NCBI GenBank assembly: GCA_051201605.1
Contig: CP179201.1
Coordinates: 3,534,001 to 3,598,000, forward strand
Reading direction: 5' to 3'
DNA from: CABZJG01 sp902512685
GTDB taxonomy: Bacteria; Pseudomonadota; Alphaproteobacteria; Rhodobacterales; Rhodobacteraceae
Length of the DNA: 64,000 bases
In this document: positions 17,081 through 24,241 of the stretch, one piece after another
Layout: every line of letters begins with the position of its first letter
Numbering within the stretch: the stretch's first letter is position 1
Translations under genes and position numbers: made by a program
Notes under the pieces: model-generated
Seen by the model: the letters and a program-made list of their open reading frames with translations, nothing else
Told to the model about the DNA's origin: nothing
Databases searched by the model: none

Positions 17081-17100
17081 GTGTCTAATATTGTGTCTGA
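17081..17100. repeat. Paired GTGTCTAA-type repeats inside the left end
   Basis: GTGTCTAA at 17081-17088 and GTGTCTGA at 17093-17100, start to start 12 bp. The same octamer is paired inside the right end at 27188-27205. The arrangement suggests arm-type integrase binding sites flanking the attachment core. Confidence 0.5.
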
Positions 17101-17293
17101 CTTTTTTCATAGTCGGATAACAAAATGAATGGACCTTTTTCGTTTAGTAGCGAGATGTGCTCTAGTATAAACTGAGGTAAATTCGCCCTTAATTTAGGTA
17201 TAAGGTCACTCAAATAAGATTCTTGATCAGGAAATATCCATTCAAATGGAATGCAATTTCTATAATGTGCAACTAAACACAAAGTTGCATAAC
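17085..17293 (-). pseudogene. 3' part of a small gene split by the IS3 element
   Basis: A leftward frame runs out of the IS left end and continues to a stop at 17085 (IPFEWIFPDQ, then LIPKLRANLPQFI, ending EKSQTQY). On the other side of the IS an ATG at 18573 starts a frame whose six complete codons and two extra bases join this one in phase if one copy of the TAAC repeat (17290-17293 and 18554-18557) is removed. The restored gene would encode about 74 residues. No family is recognised. The in-phase join supports, but does not prove, a single interrupted gene. Confidence 0.45.
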
Positions 17294-17359
17294 TGAAGTG
17301 GTCCAGAAAATTCGGACAGCATGCTAAGATGTATCCAACACGAATGAATGGATACGAGA

Positions 17360-17638
17360 ATGACGAAGCGACGGAACTTTTCAGACAAGTTTAAAGCAAG
17401 CGTGGCCCTTGAGGCGCTGCGCGGTGATAAGACGGTGCAGGAGATCGCAGCCAAGCGCCAGTTGCACCCTACACAGGTGAGCACGTGGAAACGGCAGGCG
17501 ATTGAAGGCATGGCGAACGTTTTCTCGGACAAGGTCAAAAAGGCTGAGAACAAAGACGACGAGATCAAAGAGCTTCATGCCAAGATCGGCCAGTTGGCGG
17601 TGGAAAATGATTTTTTGTCACAAGGGCTAAAGCGATGA
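17360..17638 (+). CDS. IS3-family transposase OrfA
   Basis: This 92-residue protein (from the ATG at 17360; 17348 is an alternative) has an N-terminal helix-turn-helix (FSDKFKASVALEAL, then VQEIAAKRQLHPTQVSTWK) and a C-terminal leucine-zipper-like helix (EIKELHAKIGQLAVENDFL). OrfA binds the terminal repeats and, fused to OrfB by frameshifting, makes the active transposase. Its stop overlaps the orfB ATG by four bases. Confidence 0.9.
   Translation: MTKRRNFSDKFKASVALEALRGDKTVQEIAAKRQLHPTQVSTWKRQAIEGMANVFSDKVKKAENKDDEIKELHAKIGQLAVENDFLSQGLKR
17611..17617 (+). other. Candidate -1 programmed frameshift site between orfA and orfB
   Basis: The heptamer T TTT TTG is in the phase required for a -1 slip (zero-frame codons TTT, TTG) 19 bases before the orfA stop. 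After slipping, the frame is open into orfB and continues in phase with its ATG at 17635. IS3 elements make OrfAB transposase this way. Confidence 0.5.
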
Positions 17639-18489
17639 GCCCGTCTGAACGCCGCGAGATGATCCGTAAGGACAACACCGACCTTAGCTTGACGCGGCAG
17701 TGCAAGCTGCTCAAGATCAGCCGTTCCTCAATCTATTACACGCCGGTCGACTTTGATCAGGCCACGATTGAGCTGATGCACGAGATTGACCGGATATTTA
17801 CGAAGTACCCGTTCTTCGGCAGCCGCCAGATTGCGGCGTACCTTCCCCAGTCAGGGTTTGCGGCGGGCCGTCACCGCGTCCGTCGGTTGATGGCCATCAT
17901 GGGGTTGCAGGCCATCTATAAAGGGCCAAACACAAGCAAGAAGCACCCACAGCACAAGATCTGGCCATACCTACTGAGAAAGCTGTCGATCACACGGCCC
18001 AATCATGTCTGGTGCAGCGATATTACCTACATTCCCGTGAAGAACGGCTTTCTCTATCTGGTGGCAATCATGGATTGGGCGACACGTAAGGTGCTGTCCT
18101 GGCGGTTGTCAAATACGATGGATGCCAGCTTTTGCGTTGAAGCATTGGACGAAGCCATCGCCAAATATGGCAAGCCCGAGATCATGAATACGGATCAGGG
18201 TAGTCAATATACGGGGGCAGATTGGATCACGACACTGACGAAGGCCGATATCAAAATCTCTATGGATGGGCGGGGCCGCTATCTGGACAACATCTTTATC
18301 GAGCGGCTCTGGCGATCCCTGAAGCAGGAGGCAGTCTATTTGCATGAGATCACCAACGGCTTCCAAGCCAAACAGATCATCGACGATTGGATTGGCTTCT
18401 ACAACTCTGAGAGGCCTCACACCGCTCTCGACAAGCAAACGCCAGACACGGCATACTTCCGCCAAGCGGAGATACAAAAAGCGGCATGA
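17635..18489 (+). CDS. IS3-family transposase OrfB (DDE integrase core)
   Basis: This 284-residue catalytic part has an HTH_21 region (RHRVRRLMAIMGLQAIY) followed by an rve integrase core. The DDE triad is visible as D in WCSDITYIP, D in NTDQGSQYT, and E in NIFIERLWRSLKQE, with the expected D-E spacing. The C-terminal FYNSERPHTALDKQTP motif is standard for IS3. The frame is intact, so the element may still be active if the frameshift works. Confidence 0.95.
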   Translation: MSPSERREMIRKDNTDLSLTRQCKLLKISRSSIYYTPVDFDQATIELMHEIDRIFTKYPFFGSRQIAAYLPQSGFAAGRHRVRRLMAIMGLQAIYKGPNTSKKHPQHKIWPYLLRKLSITRPNHVWCSDITYIPVKNGFLYLVAIMDWATRKVLSWRLSNTMDASFCVEALDEAIAKYGKPEIMNTDQGSQYTGADWITTLTKADIKISMDGRGRYLDNIFIERLWRSLKQEAVYLHEITNGFQAKQIIDDWIGFYNSERPHTALDKQTPDTAYFRQAEIQKAA

Positions 18490-18658
18490 ACACAAACCAG
18501 ATGCATCTTAGTAAAGCCACAAAACTGTCCTAAAAAGCAGGACCACTTCAGAGTAACTTCTGTACCTGAGCATGTTTTTCCCATGGTTTAATTACAGATA
18601 ATTAGAAGGAAGTATCACAACCTCCTAAGTCAATGTTTCAGAGAAAATGAACTTGTAA

Positions 18659-19102
18659 TCAAAGTAAATACTCCAAAACACTTTTCCAATCAGGGAACTT
18701 CTCAGTTCCAAAGTGAATATGCTCACCCTGAAACTCTGCTGCCCCATTCACGGTTCTATCATCGATGAGATAGTCACCCAGATTGAGATGCTTGTGTTGG
18801 GAAAGGATCAGTCTCTTTCTTGCAGACACACCTAGATGTTTTTTGACCCATTGATGCTTGTCGCTCCATGCACTTGTATTATCCCATGGCGGCGTCGAAA
18901 GGATGTAACTGTCATAAACCTTGGAGAGCGTTTCAAATGCGTCCAGAGCGCCCTCGAGCGGTTTCATGAGTGAGAAAACTCCAGGCACTGCATACAATCT
19001 TCCCTCGTATTCTTTTTGCGTTTCTTGCGAGAGTTGAGCGATCCCAGAAGGATAATCAACGAGGACACCATCCATATCAAAGTATAAGATTTTCTTAGTC
19101 AT
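18659..19102 (-). CDS. HAD-family 5'(3')-deoxyribonucleotidase-like protein
   Basis: This 147-residue protein has HAD motif I YFDMDGVLVDYP at the N-terminus (nucleophile and acid Asp), motif II Ser/Thr in YILSTPPW, Lys near LILSQHKH and motif III acids in DYLIDDR. It matches the NT5C group (5' deoxy-pyrimidine nucleotidase, cytosolic type), frequent in phages and bacteria, which removes phosphate from (deoxy)nucleoside monophosphates. It is slightly shorter than typical members (about 170-190). A role in nucleotide depletion against phage, or in phage or satellite metabolism, is possible but unproven. Confidence 0.8.
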   Translation of the reverse strand: MTKKILYFDMDGVLVDYPSGIAQLSQETQKEYEGRLYAVPGVFSLMKPLEGALDAFETLSKVYDSYILSTPPWDNTSAWSDKHQWVKKHLGVSARKRLILSQHKHLNLGDYLIDDRTVNGAAEFQGEHIHFGTEKFPDWKSVLEYLL

Positions 19103-19126
19103 GTGGATGCCTTTTTGCCTGATTAA

Positions 19127-19204
19127 TTACTTAGAGTTTGGAACTGATGCAGTTTGCAACATGGGAACATATTGTCCAAGGCATGCATTCCGAATGAGTT
19201 CACG
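19127..19204 (-). pseudogene. 3' remnant of a second copy of the RHH-like gene
   Basis: Read leftward, this stretch encodes the same C-terminus as the gene at 22801-22971 (ELIRNACLGQYVPMLQTASVP), here ending NSK before a TAA at 19127-19129. The N-terminal half is not present; sequence beyond 19204 is unrelated. It is the coding view of the direct repeat at 19140-19203. Confidence 0.75.
19140..19203. repeat. Left copy of a 64-bp direct repeat flanking the cassette
   Basis: 61 of 64 bases match 22808-22871 in the same orientation. Together the copies bracket the 298-aa gene and the methyltransferase/AlbA_2 gene. The repeat corresponds to the 3' end of the RHH-like gene. Confidence 0.88.
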
Positions 19205-19419
19205 TTGTCGCCTAAAAACACTTAATTATGCAGAATATTTTCAATAAGGTTACTGATGAAATGAAGTTTGAAGTTTATTTTAACACGCCCTTGCACCTAT
19301 TAGACATTCAGAGCAGATTGACTGCCGACATGTTGGGTGTTGTAGGTAAATAACCAAAATGTGAGAATGAAAAAAGCATTCAAATCTGAGAACAGTTAAC
19401 CCTAAATATGGTCTAAAAA

Positions 19420-20316
19420 ATGTCTGATGTGAGAAATTTAATTCGTTCAAATCCACCATATAAACATTCGATTGGTAGTATTTCTGACGGCACTCTCAAA
19501 ACCATGGAAAGTTTTGTCGATGAAATTTACATCTTAACGCTGCGATTGGCACAACTTAAATACAATGAAAGGGTGGAAAAAAATAGAAAAGATTGGTGGG
19601 ATGATCTAGGAGTTTTTTTAGGGGTCGCCGAACATACGGTACGTGATTCAAATATTGTAGAGTTTATGACACCAATTCCATTTGGACTTCTTAACGACGT
19701 CCTTGAAGCGACAGGATGCAATATCCCAATTGCTATAGAACACGATTGGAATGTTTATAATGAACATCATCTTCTCCACACGGATGTTATAGAGTTTTCA
19801 AGTTATTGTTTGCAGCAAGAAGAAGACTTAGAAGAAGAAAATGGAATTTTTGATGGTTACATTCCAGATGACTGGGGAGTCGACAAAGACGAACTACGTC
19901 GACAAATTATTTTAGAACCACATGAAAATTTAGTGAAAAAGAGAACACTGGCAGTCGTGGAAATACTATCCGACCGAAGGTCACAAAAAGCAGTGCAAGT
20001 TTTAAAAACCGTCTTGGAGGTTTTGTGTCAAATTGGTTCGAACCGACTTAAGTTTTCTGAATTAGAAAAATTCGTAGTGTTTGAACGAGAATTTTTACCG
20101 GACAATGACCAATATCTGATTGAGCGCAAACAACTTGATCAGTTTACTCTGAAAGATATTTTTGATTTTGGCACTGAAATTCTTGAACTTGCGTTGTACT
20201 TTGATGATGATTTTGATCAATTCAAAGAAAATATCCAAACTTTTATATCAAATAAATCAGATGAATGGTTCAAATCAGAGCATTATCAACTTTTGGAAAA
20301 AGTGTTGGCGCGTTAA
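19420..20316 (+). CDS. Unknown 298-aa protein in the repeat-flanked cassette
   Basis: I do not recognise this family. The protein is soluble, strongly acidic and predicted mostly helical, without signal peptide or membrane segment. Notable stretches: a Trp-rich RKDWWDDLGVFLGV region (about residues 57-70), an acidic segment with repeated Glu/Asp (about 131-160, including GYIPDDWGVDKDELRR), and a C-terminal helical half. No nuclease, ATPase or nucleotide-binding motif is evident. It is AT-rich like the rest of the island. It converges on the methyltransferase/AlbA_2 gene with 56 bases between stops, so it is not in the same operon, yet both lie between the 64-bp repeats. It could be a partner, effector or inhibitor of that protein. 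Confidence 0.75.
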   Translation: MSDVRNLIRSNPPYKHSIGSISDGTLKTMESFVDEIYILTLRLAQLKYNERVEKNRKDWWDDLGVFLGVAEHTVRDSNIVEFMTPIPFGLLNDVLEATGCNIPIAIEHDWNVYNEHHLLHTDVIEFSSYCLQQEEDLEEENGIFDGYIPDDWGVDKDELRRQIILEPHENLVKKRTLAVVEILSDRRSQKAVQVLKTVLEVLCQIGSNRLKFSELEKFVVFEREFLPDNDQYLIERKQLDQFTLKDIFDFGTEILELALYFDDDFDQFKENIQTFISNKSDEWFKSEHYQLLEKVLAR

Positions 20317-20372
20317 TAGTTTGCCAAGTTCAAAATACCATGGGATCTTTCAATTGGACCATGAGTTTAAAA

Positions 20373-22709
20373 TTAAGAGTCATTTCTTGAAAATCTGGTG
20401 TTAATATACTCTATAACTTGTCGACCTCTAAGCAAGTCAGTTGCCGGAGCGGATCTTATATAAAAGTCTGAACCATCAACAAAGACTTCCCTGTTAGAGG
20501 GTTTCACCGCAACAATAAGAACTTTTGTGTCGTCTAAATTAATAATTTTTTGGTCCACAAGCGGAATAAACTCCATTCCAATTCTCTCTTTAAATAAACT
20601 TCGAAAGTGCAATAAATATTTGTCAGTATTCCATTTGAATTTCTCAAGTTCTTTGTTGATACCTACTATGCTTTCATGCCTATCAACTCCTACTAGAAGG
20701 TGCCCGCCATCTGAATTCATAAATGCCGCAACAGTTTTGATAACCATACTTTCCATTTTAGTATCTGGACTTTGAGTATGCATATTGAGACGCAGAGTTT
20801 CTTTAAATTCTATCGTTTTGGTCTCACCTTCGCGAACAAGAGATCTGACGAGATCACTATCGGATAGGGCATTTAGCACACTCAAGATGTCGTCTACTTT
20901 TTCTAAAATAGTATCAGTGCTTTGAGGATTTAACGATATTTGCTTTTCAAAATTAGATAGTATGTTGTTTAAATCCTTCAGTTTACTTGACGACAAAATC
21001 ATCTTTTTTTGTACGTCAATCGGTGGAAAAGCAATTTTGCTATTTTGGACACCTTCAATACTAAGAAATTTAAAAGGACTAGAAGTGTACGCAGATTCAA
21101 GCATCGCTTGACCTAGTTCTGTACTGTAAAACTGTGCTGCATATTCATTCAGTAAATAATTTTCATTTAATAGCGCCTTATAAATTTTACTTCTTGGTGT
21201 AGTCTTCCTTTTTCGTGCCTCTTCTAAGTCCGTCGTAACAAACCCATTGAATTTAGATGGAAAGTATATGGTATTTTCGGACCCGCCAGTTTCTTCTTTT
21301 TTCACCAGATTTATAGATTTTGAAACCTGCGGATCAAAAAGACTTAGTAATCGATAATTTTGGTGTTGCTGCACCAAACGTCTAGCTTTGTTCGCGGCAA
21401 CGGAATTATCGGTATATAGGCGAACATTAAGATTACAATTCCACTTTTTAACATCTGCGTTATCAACAACCTCAGAACTGTGTGAATCCCTTTGAAATTT
21501 GTTAACTTTGGAAACAATTTCGGTAACGCTTTCGTCCGAAATATGTCGCCTTCCTAAGTACGTACTTTCAGAAAAAATTTCAAAATCACCAAAAAATACT
21601 TTCTCTTTTTTTTCACATGGTTTGTTTTTATTTAAGATGAGAATATACTCTGGCATCCCTTTGAAGCGCTTACTTTCCGTTGGAATTAAAAGAACTGCTT
21701 CAACTATATCAAGATCCAGTAATTTCTTGCGGACCTTACGGTCTGCTCCCCCGTTCATTAGAAAAGAGGGAGATATTGATACTATCGCCCTACCCTTATC
21801 ACTAAGAGATTTGAGAACATGAAGGATGAAAAACCGATCAGCATTACCTGACCCACCTGTGTGCCCTAAAAATCGTCGAAACTGGTCTTTTTTTAAAATC
21901 GTTTGATCATCTATGCGGGCACCGATTGGCAGTGCACACACAATATGATCAAATCTTCTTAAATCATTATCAATAAAATTTTGCGGTGCTGATAAGACAT
22001 CACCTGTTTCTAAACGCTGGTTTACTCCATGAACAATTAAATTCAGGTTCCCCAATGCCGCGATATCTGAAAATTTCTCTTGAGAAAAAAATAAATTTTT
22101 AAAGTTTTGAAACTTTTCAATTGATGCGTTTTGCACAGCAACTATAAGTCCTGCGGTTCCACTAAATGGATTATAGAACTCTTGATCAGGTTGTAAGTTC
22201 AAGAGATTTACCAATACTTTATTGAGACTACAGGACGAACTATCAAAAATTTGAAATTTAGTAAGCAAACCTTCAAAATATTTTTTAAAACACTTTGCGA
22301 ATATCGATTTTTCCGAAAAATTTCTGTCCGATAAATCTATTTCTGAAATCTTTTTAATACATTCAAGTTGTGTATCTCTGATCCCACCTTCAAATGATAC
22401 GTATACATTTAGTGGACTTAAAAATTCATTATTGGTCAAAAGGTCATTTATAAAACCGATACTCAACGTGCCATAATTAGTCGCAGAATTGGCAATTTCA
22501 TCAAAAGACCAAGTGGACGATTTATTTACTTTTAGATCTGGAATTAAAAAATCCGTAAACTTAATCTGATCGTGAATTCGTTTTAATCCCATAATTACAC
22601 ATAGCATCATGGGTGAAAGACCTTGAAAATAATGTGGAGAAAATTCCTCTGACCAAGAATTGATCATTTCATCGAATTCATTCTCAGAAAGTAGATCTTC
22701 ACTACTCAA
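20373..22709 (-). CDS. HsdM-like (degenerate) / HsdS-like / Schlafen AlbA_2 fusion protein
   Basis: This 778-residue protein has three parts. Residues ~130-400 match the N6-adenine methyltransferase fold of type I HsdM: motif I YNPFSGTAGLIV (179-190), a GNADRFFILHVLKSL helix (288-302), an FLMNGGADRKVRKKLL segment, and a GMPEYILILNK strand. The catalytic NPPF/Y motif is replaced: FDHIVCALPIG (253-263) has ALPI where NPPF is expected, so methylation activity is doubtful. Residues ~445-600 resemble half an HsdS subunit (ending FPPIDVQKKM). Residues ~620-775 are a Schlafen/AlbA_2 domain (EGETKTIEFKETL, VAAFMNSDGGHLLVGVD, FYIRSAPATDLLRGRQ). No restriction ATPase/nuclease subunit is present. A DNA-targeting defence or regulatory role is inferred. 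Confidence 0.82.
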   Translation of the reverse strand: MSSEDLLSENEFDEMINSWSEEFSPHYFQGLSPMMLCVIMGLKRIHDQIKFTDFLIPDLKVNKSSTWSFDEIANSATNYGTLSIGFINDLLTNNEFLSPLNVYVSFEGGIRDTQLECIKKISEIDLSDRNFSEKSIFAKCFKKYFEGLLTKFQIFDSSSCSLNKVLVNLLNLQPDQEFYNPFSGTAGLIVAVQNASIEKFQNFKNLFFSQEKFSDIAALGNLNLIVHGVNQRLETGDVLSAPQNFIDNDLRRFDHIVCALPIGARIDDQTILKKDQFRRFLGHTGGSGNADRFFILHVLKSLSDKGRAIVSISPSFLMNGGADRKVRKKLLDLDIVEAVLLIPTESKRFKGMPEYILILNKNKPCEKKEKVFFGDFEIFSESTYLGRRHISDESVTEIVSKVNKFQRDSHSSEVVDNADVKKWNCNLNVRLYTDNSVAANKARRLVQQHQNYRLLSLFDPQVSKSINLVKKEETGGSENTIYFPSKFNGFVTTDLEEARKRKTTPRSKIYKALLNENYLLNEYAAQFYSTELGQAMLESAYTSSPFKFLSIEGVQNSKIAFPPIDVQKKMILSSSKLKDLNNILSNFEKQISLNPQSTDTILEKVDDILSVLNALSDSDLVRSLVREGETKTIEFKETLRLNMHTQSPDTKMESMVIKTVAAFMNSDGGHLLVGVDRHESIVGINKELEKFKWNTDKYLLHFRSLFKERIGMEFIPLVDQKIINLDDTKVLIVAVKPSNREVFVDGSDFYIRSAPATDLLRGRQVIEYINTRFSRNDS

Positions 22710-22800
22710 TGTTAAATTCCTTATCTATTGCGAAATCTAGTTTTCTTGGATCGCTTCGCTACCACCACATATGGTTAATACAAGATCATCTCGTTAAAAG

Positions 22801-22971
22801 TTACTTCGGAACAGATGCAGTTTGCAACATCGGAACATATTGTCCAAGACATGCATTCCGAATGAGTTCACTCTGAGAGAGTTTCGTCAGTTGTCCTGCT
22901 CTCTCTAAGATGTCTTTGAGGTAATCATCATGACGGAATGATGTTTTGATGTAGTGGGTTGAATTCTTCAT
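22801..22971 (-). CDS. Small ribbon-helix-helix-like protein
   Basis: 56 residues from the ATG at 22971, which follows AAGGAG at a 7-base spacing; a longer in-frame start at 23004 lacks this. The pattern strand (HYIKTSFRH), helix (YLKDILERAGQ), turn, helix (SQSELIRNACLGQYV) resembles CopG/Arc-type DNA-binding antitoxins or repressors, but the match is short. It lies 91 bases upstream of the AlbA_2 fusion gene on the same strand and may regulate it. Its 3' end is duplicated at 19140-19203. Confidence 0.6.
   Translation of the reverse strand: MKNSTHYIKTSFRHDDYLKDILERAGQLTKLSQSELIRNACLGQYVPMLQTASVPK
22808..22871. repeat. Right copy of the 64-bp direct repeat
   Basis: Matches 19140-19203 at 61 of 64 positions in the same orientation; here it is the 3' end of the complete RHH-like gene. 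Confidence 0.88.
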
Positions 22972-23202
22972 TTTGAAACTCCTTTTCTTACTATTTAGGA
23001 GCAAATGAATTCACTGGTGTCAGAAGATACATACCTCAGGGAAATGCTTTTGAGATGAGTTTCTAAACACAGTCTTTTGACTACAGATTGAGTGAACAGT
23101 TCAAACTGCAGTTTCTGCAGCAGGTTTCTACATCACTTAATCAGAAATTTACAAAGATCTGACACTTCAAGAAAACTCAAGAAGAACTCTGTACCTCATC
23201 AA

Positions 23203-23394
23203 TCATGCGTGACTGATGTTTAAAAACTCTGCAGCAGATTTTGTTTCATAGACAAATTTGGTGTCTTCAAAAGTTGTAAGGATCTGTCGCATTGCATCAG
23301 GTTCTGACTTTGCAAACACCAGTTCTTCATCAATTTCTTGATTGTCTCCATTCACATAGGAAACATAAAACGGTTGTAGGAACGGTTTAGTCAT
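23203..23394 (-). CDS. Small hypothetical protein (63 aa)
   Basis: The ATG at 23394 with upstream AGGAAA is preferred over an in-frame start at 23445. The protein reads as a small alpha/beta fold (QPFYVSYVNGDNQEID, then EPDAMRQILTTF, then KFVYETKSAAEFL). No family recognised. Codon use is AT-rich like its neighbours. It sits between the RHH-like gene and another small leftward ORF in the region between cassette and integrase. Confidence 0.5.
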   Translation of the reverse strand: MTKPFLQPFYVSYVNGDNQEIDEELVFAKSEPDAMRQILTTFEDTKFVYETKSAAEFLNISHA

Positions 23395-23525
23395 TTGAAT
23401 GTCTTTCCTGAACATTGTTGCAATGAACATGTGAAGAATACGCAATTGGTTCAGGATTAGATCAGTCTAGAGGTCTCTGGAGATGTTTAGGAAACACATA
23501 GGAAACCATTATCAGTCTTTAATTT

Positions 23526-23583
23526 GTCAGCACTTCGTGCTGACTGGTTTCCTATGAACAACCAACCTCAAGTGGTTGGTTGT
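23526..23583. terminator. Two tandem perfect hairpins in an intergenic stretch
   Basis: Hairpin 1: GTCAGCAC / GTGCTGAC, 8-bp stem, 3-base loop (23526-23544). Hairpin 2: ACAACCAACC / GGTTGGTTGT, 10-bp stem, 6-base loop (23558-23583). They fill much of the 297-base gap (23395-23691) between two leftward small ORFs. Neither has a strong T-run, so terminator, structured RNA or protein-binding site are all possible. Confidence 0.45.
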
Positions 23584-23691
23584 AAATATACTCAACACAG
23601 GGTCTCTGCTTGGATCTTCTAAATTGAAACTAAAATAGGAATTTCTGAAGGATAGACATACCTACTTATCTCGAAACTCAAAGTTGGGTGT

Positions 23692-23946
23692 CTAACCTTT
23701 TTCAAAAAGATTTTCCCATTCGGGTTCATAGTGTTCCAAAAGTTTCTTCTGCTTCAGTTTATATTTTGCAACCTTTAGACCGTTTGCTGTGATTGGTTTC
23801 TTTCTATTTCGATTGCAATCAAGAGTATTCAACACTGATGCAACATCATCCAGTGTTGCAAGTTCTTTTCCATAATACTCGATTGATGTTGCTGATTTGA
23901 TCAGTAGATCAACTGTCTGACTGATTAGGTTTACTTCATTTTCCAT
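23692..23946 (-). CDS. Small hypothetical protein with helix-turn-helix character (84 aa)
   Basis: The ATG at 23946 follows AAGGAA. The second half (LDDVASVLNTLDCNRNRKKP then ITANGLKVAKYKLKQKKLL) resembles the DNA-binding arm found in serine recombinases and small phage regulators, where a LAxxLN...G-ITxxG.. pattern recurs. The similarity is short and no catalytic domain is attached. A small DNA-binding regulator of the island is plausible. Confidence 0.5.
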   Translation of the reverse strand: MENEVNLISQTVDLLIKSATSIEYYGKELATLDDVASVLNTLDCNRNRKKPITANGLKVAKYKLKQKKLLEHYEPEWENLFEKG

Positions 23947-24061
23947 CTCTAAAATTCCTTGTGTTCAAAAGTCCTAAATAAAACTGACCTTCATGGTCAT
24001 GAGTATTTATAAAACTTTGTCCTTCACTGACGGACATCTTCACAAAAAAGGAATTTTAAAA

Positions 24062-24241
24062 ATGAGTTTAAAGTTAAAAACCCCCATGGAAATTACATCT
24101 AAACTTAAAGATACAAAGGCATTCGATGCACGGTTGTATCAATCACCACAATCACAATCAGAAAAAAGAGAGGCGCAGAAAATATTGAATGATGCATTAA
24201 ACAACAATCGCGCATTTATCCTTATTGATTTGACGCGCTAG
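24062..24241 (+). CDS. Small hypothetical protein (59 aa)
   Basis: The frame starts at the ATG at 24062, preceded by AAAAGGAATTTTAAAA; the longer in-frame start at 23993 has no clear ribosome-binding site. It is basic and helical (ITSKLKDTKAFDARLYQ, then EKREAQKILNDALNNN). Its last bases overlap the stop of the convergent gene at 24238. Not recognised. It diverges from the small leftward gene at 23692-23946. Confidence 0.45.
   Translation: MSLKLKTPMEITSKLKDTKAFDARLYQSPQSQSEKREAQKILNDALNNNRAFILIDLTR

Larger units (their letters stand above)
17294..18550 (+). mobile_element. IS3-family insertion sequence
   Basis: This 1257-bp element has terminal inverted repeats beginning TGAAGTGGTCC at both ends and ending CA on the right, with overlapping orfA and orfB encoding an IS3-type transposase. 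TAAC flanks the left end directly, but on the right appears three bases away, so a clean target duplication is not visible. It lies just inside the left end of the island. Confidence 0.9.

Noticed and set aside
23500..23700. Possible CRISPR-like structure from the nearby hairpins and repeats
   Set aside because: The two hairpins differ in sequence and there is no regular repeat-spacer array.
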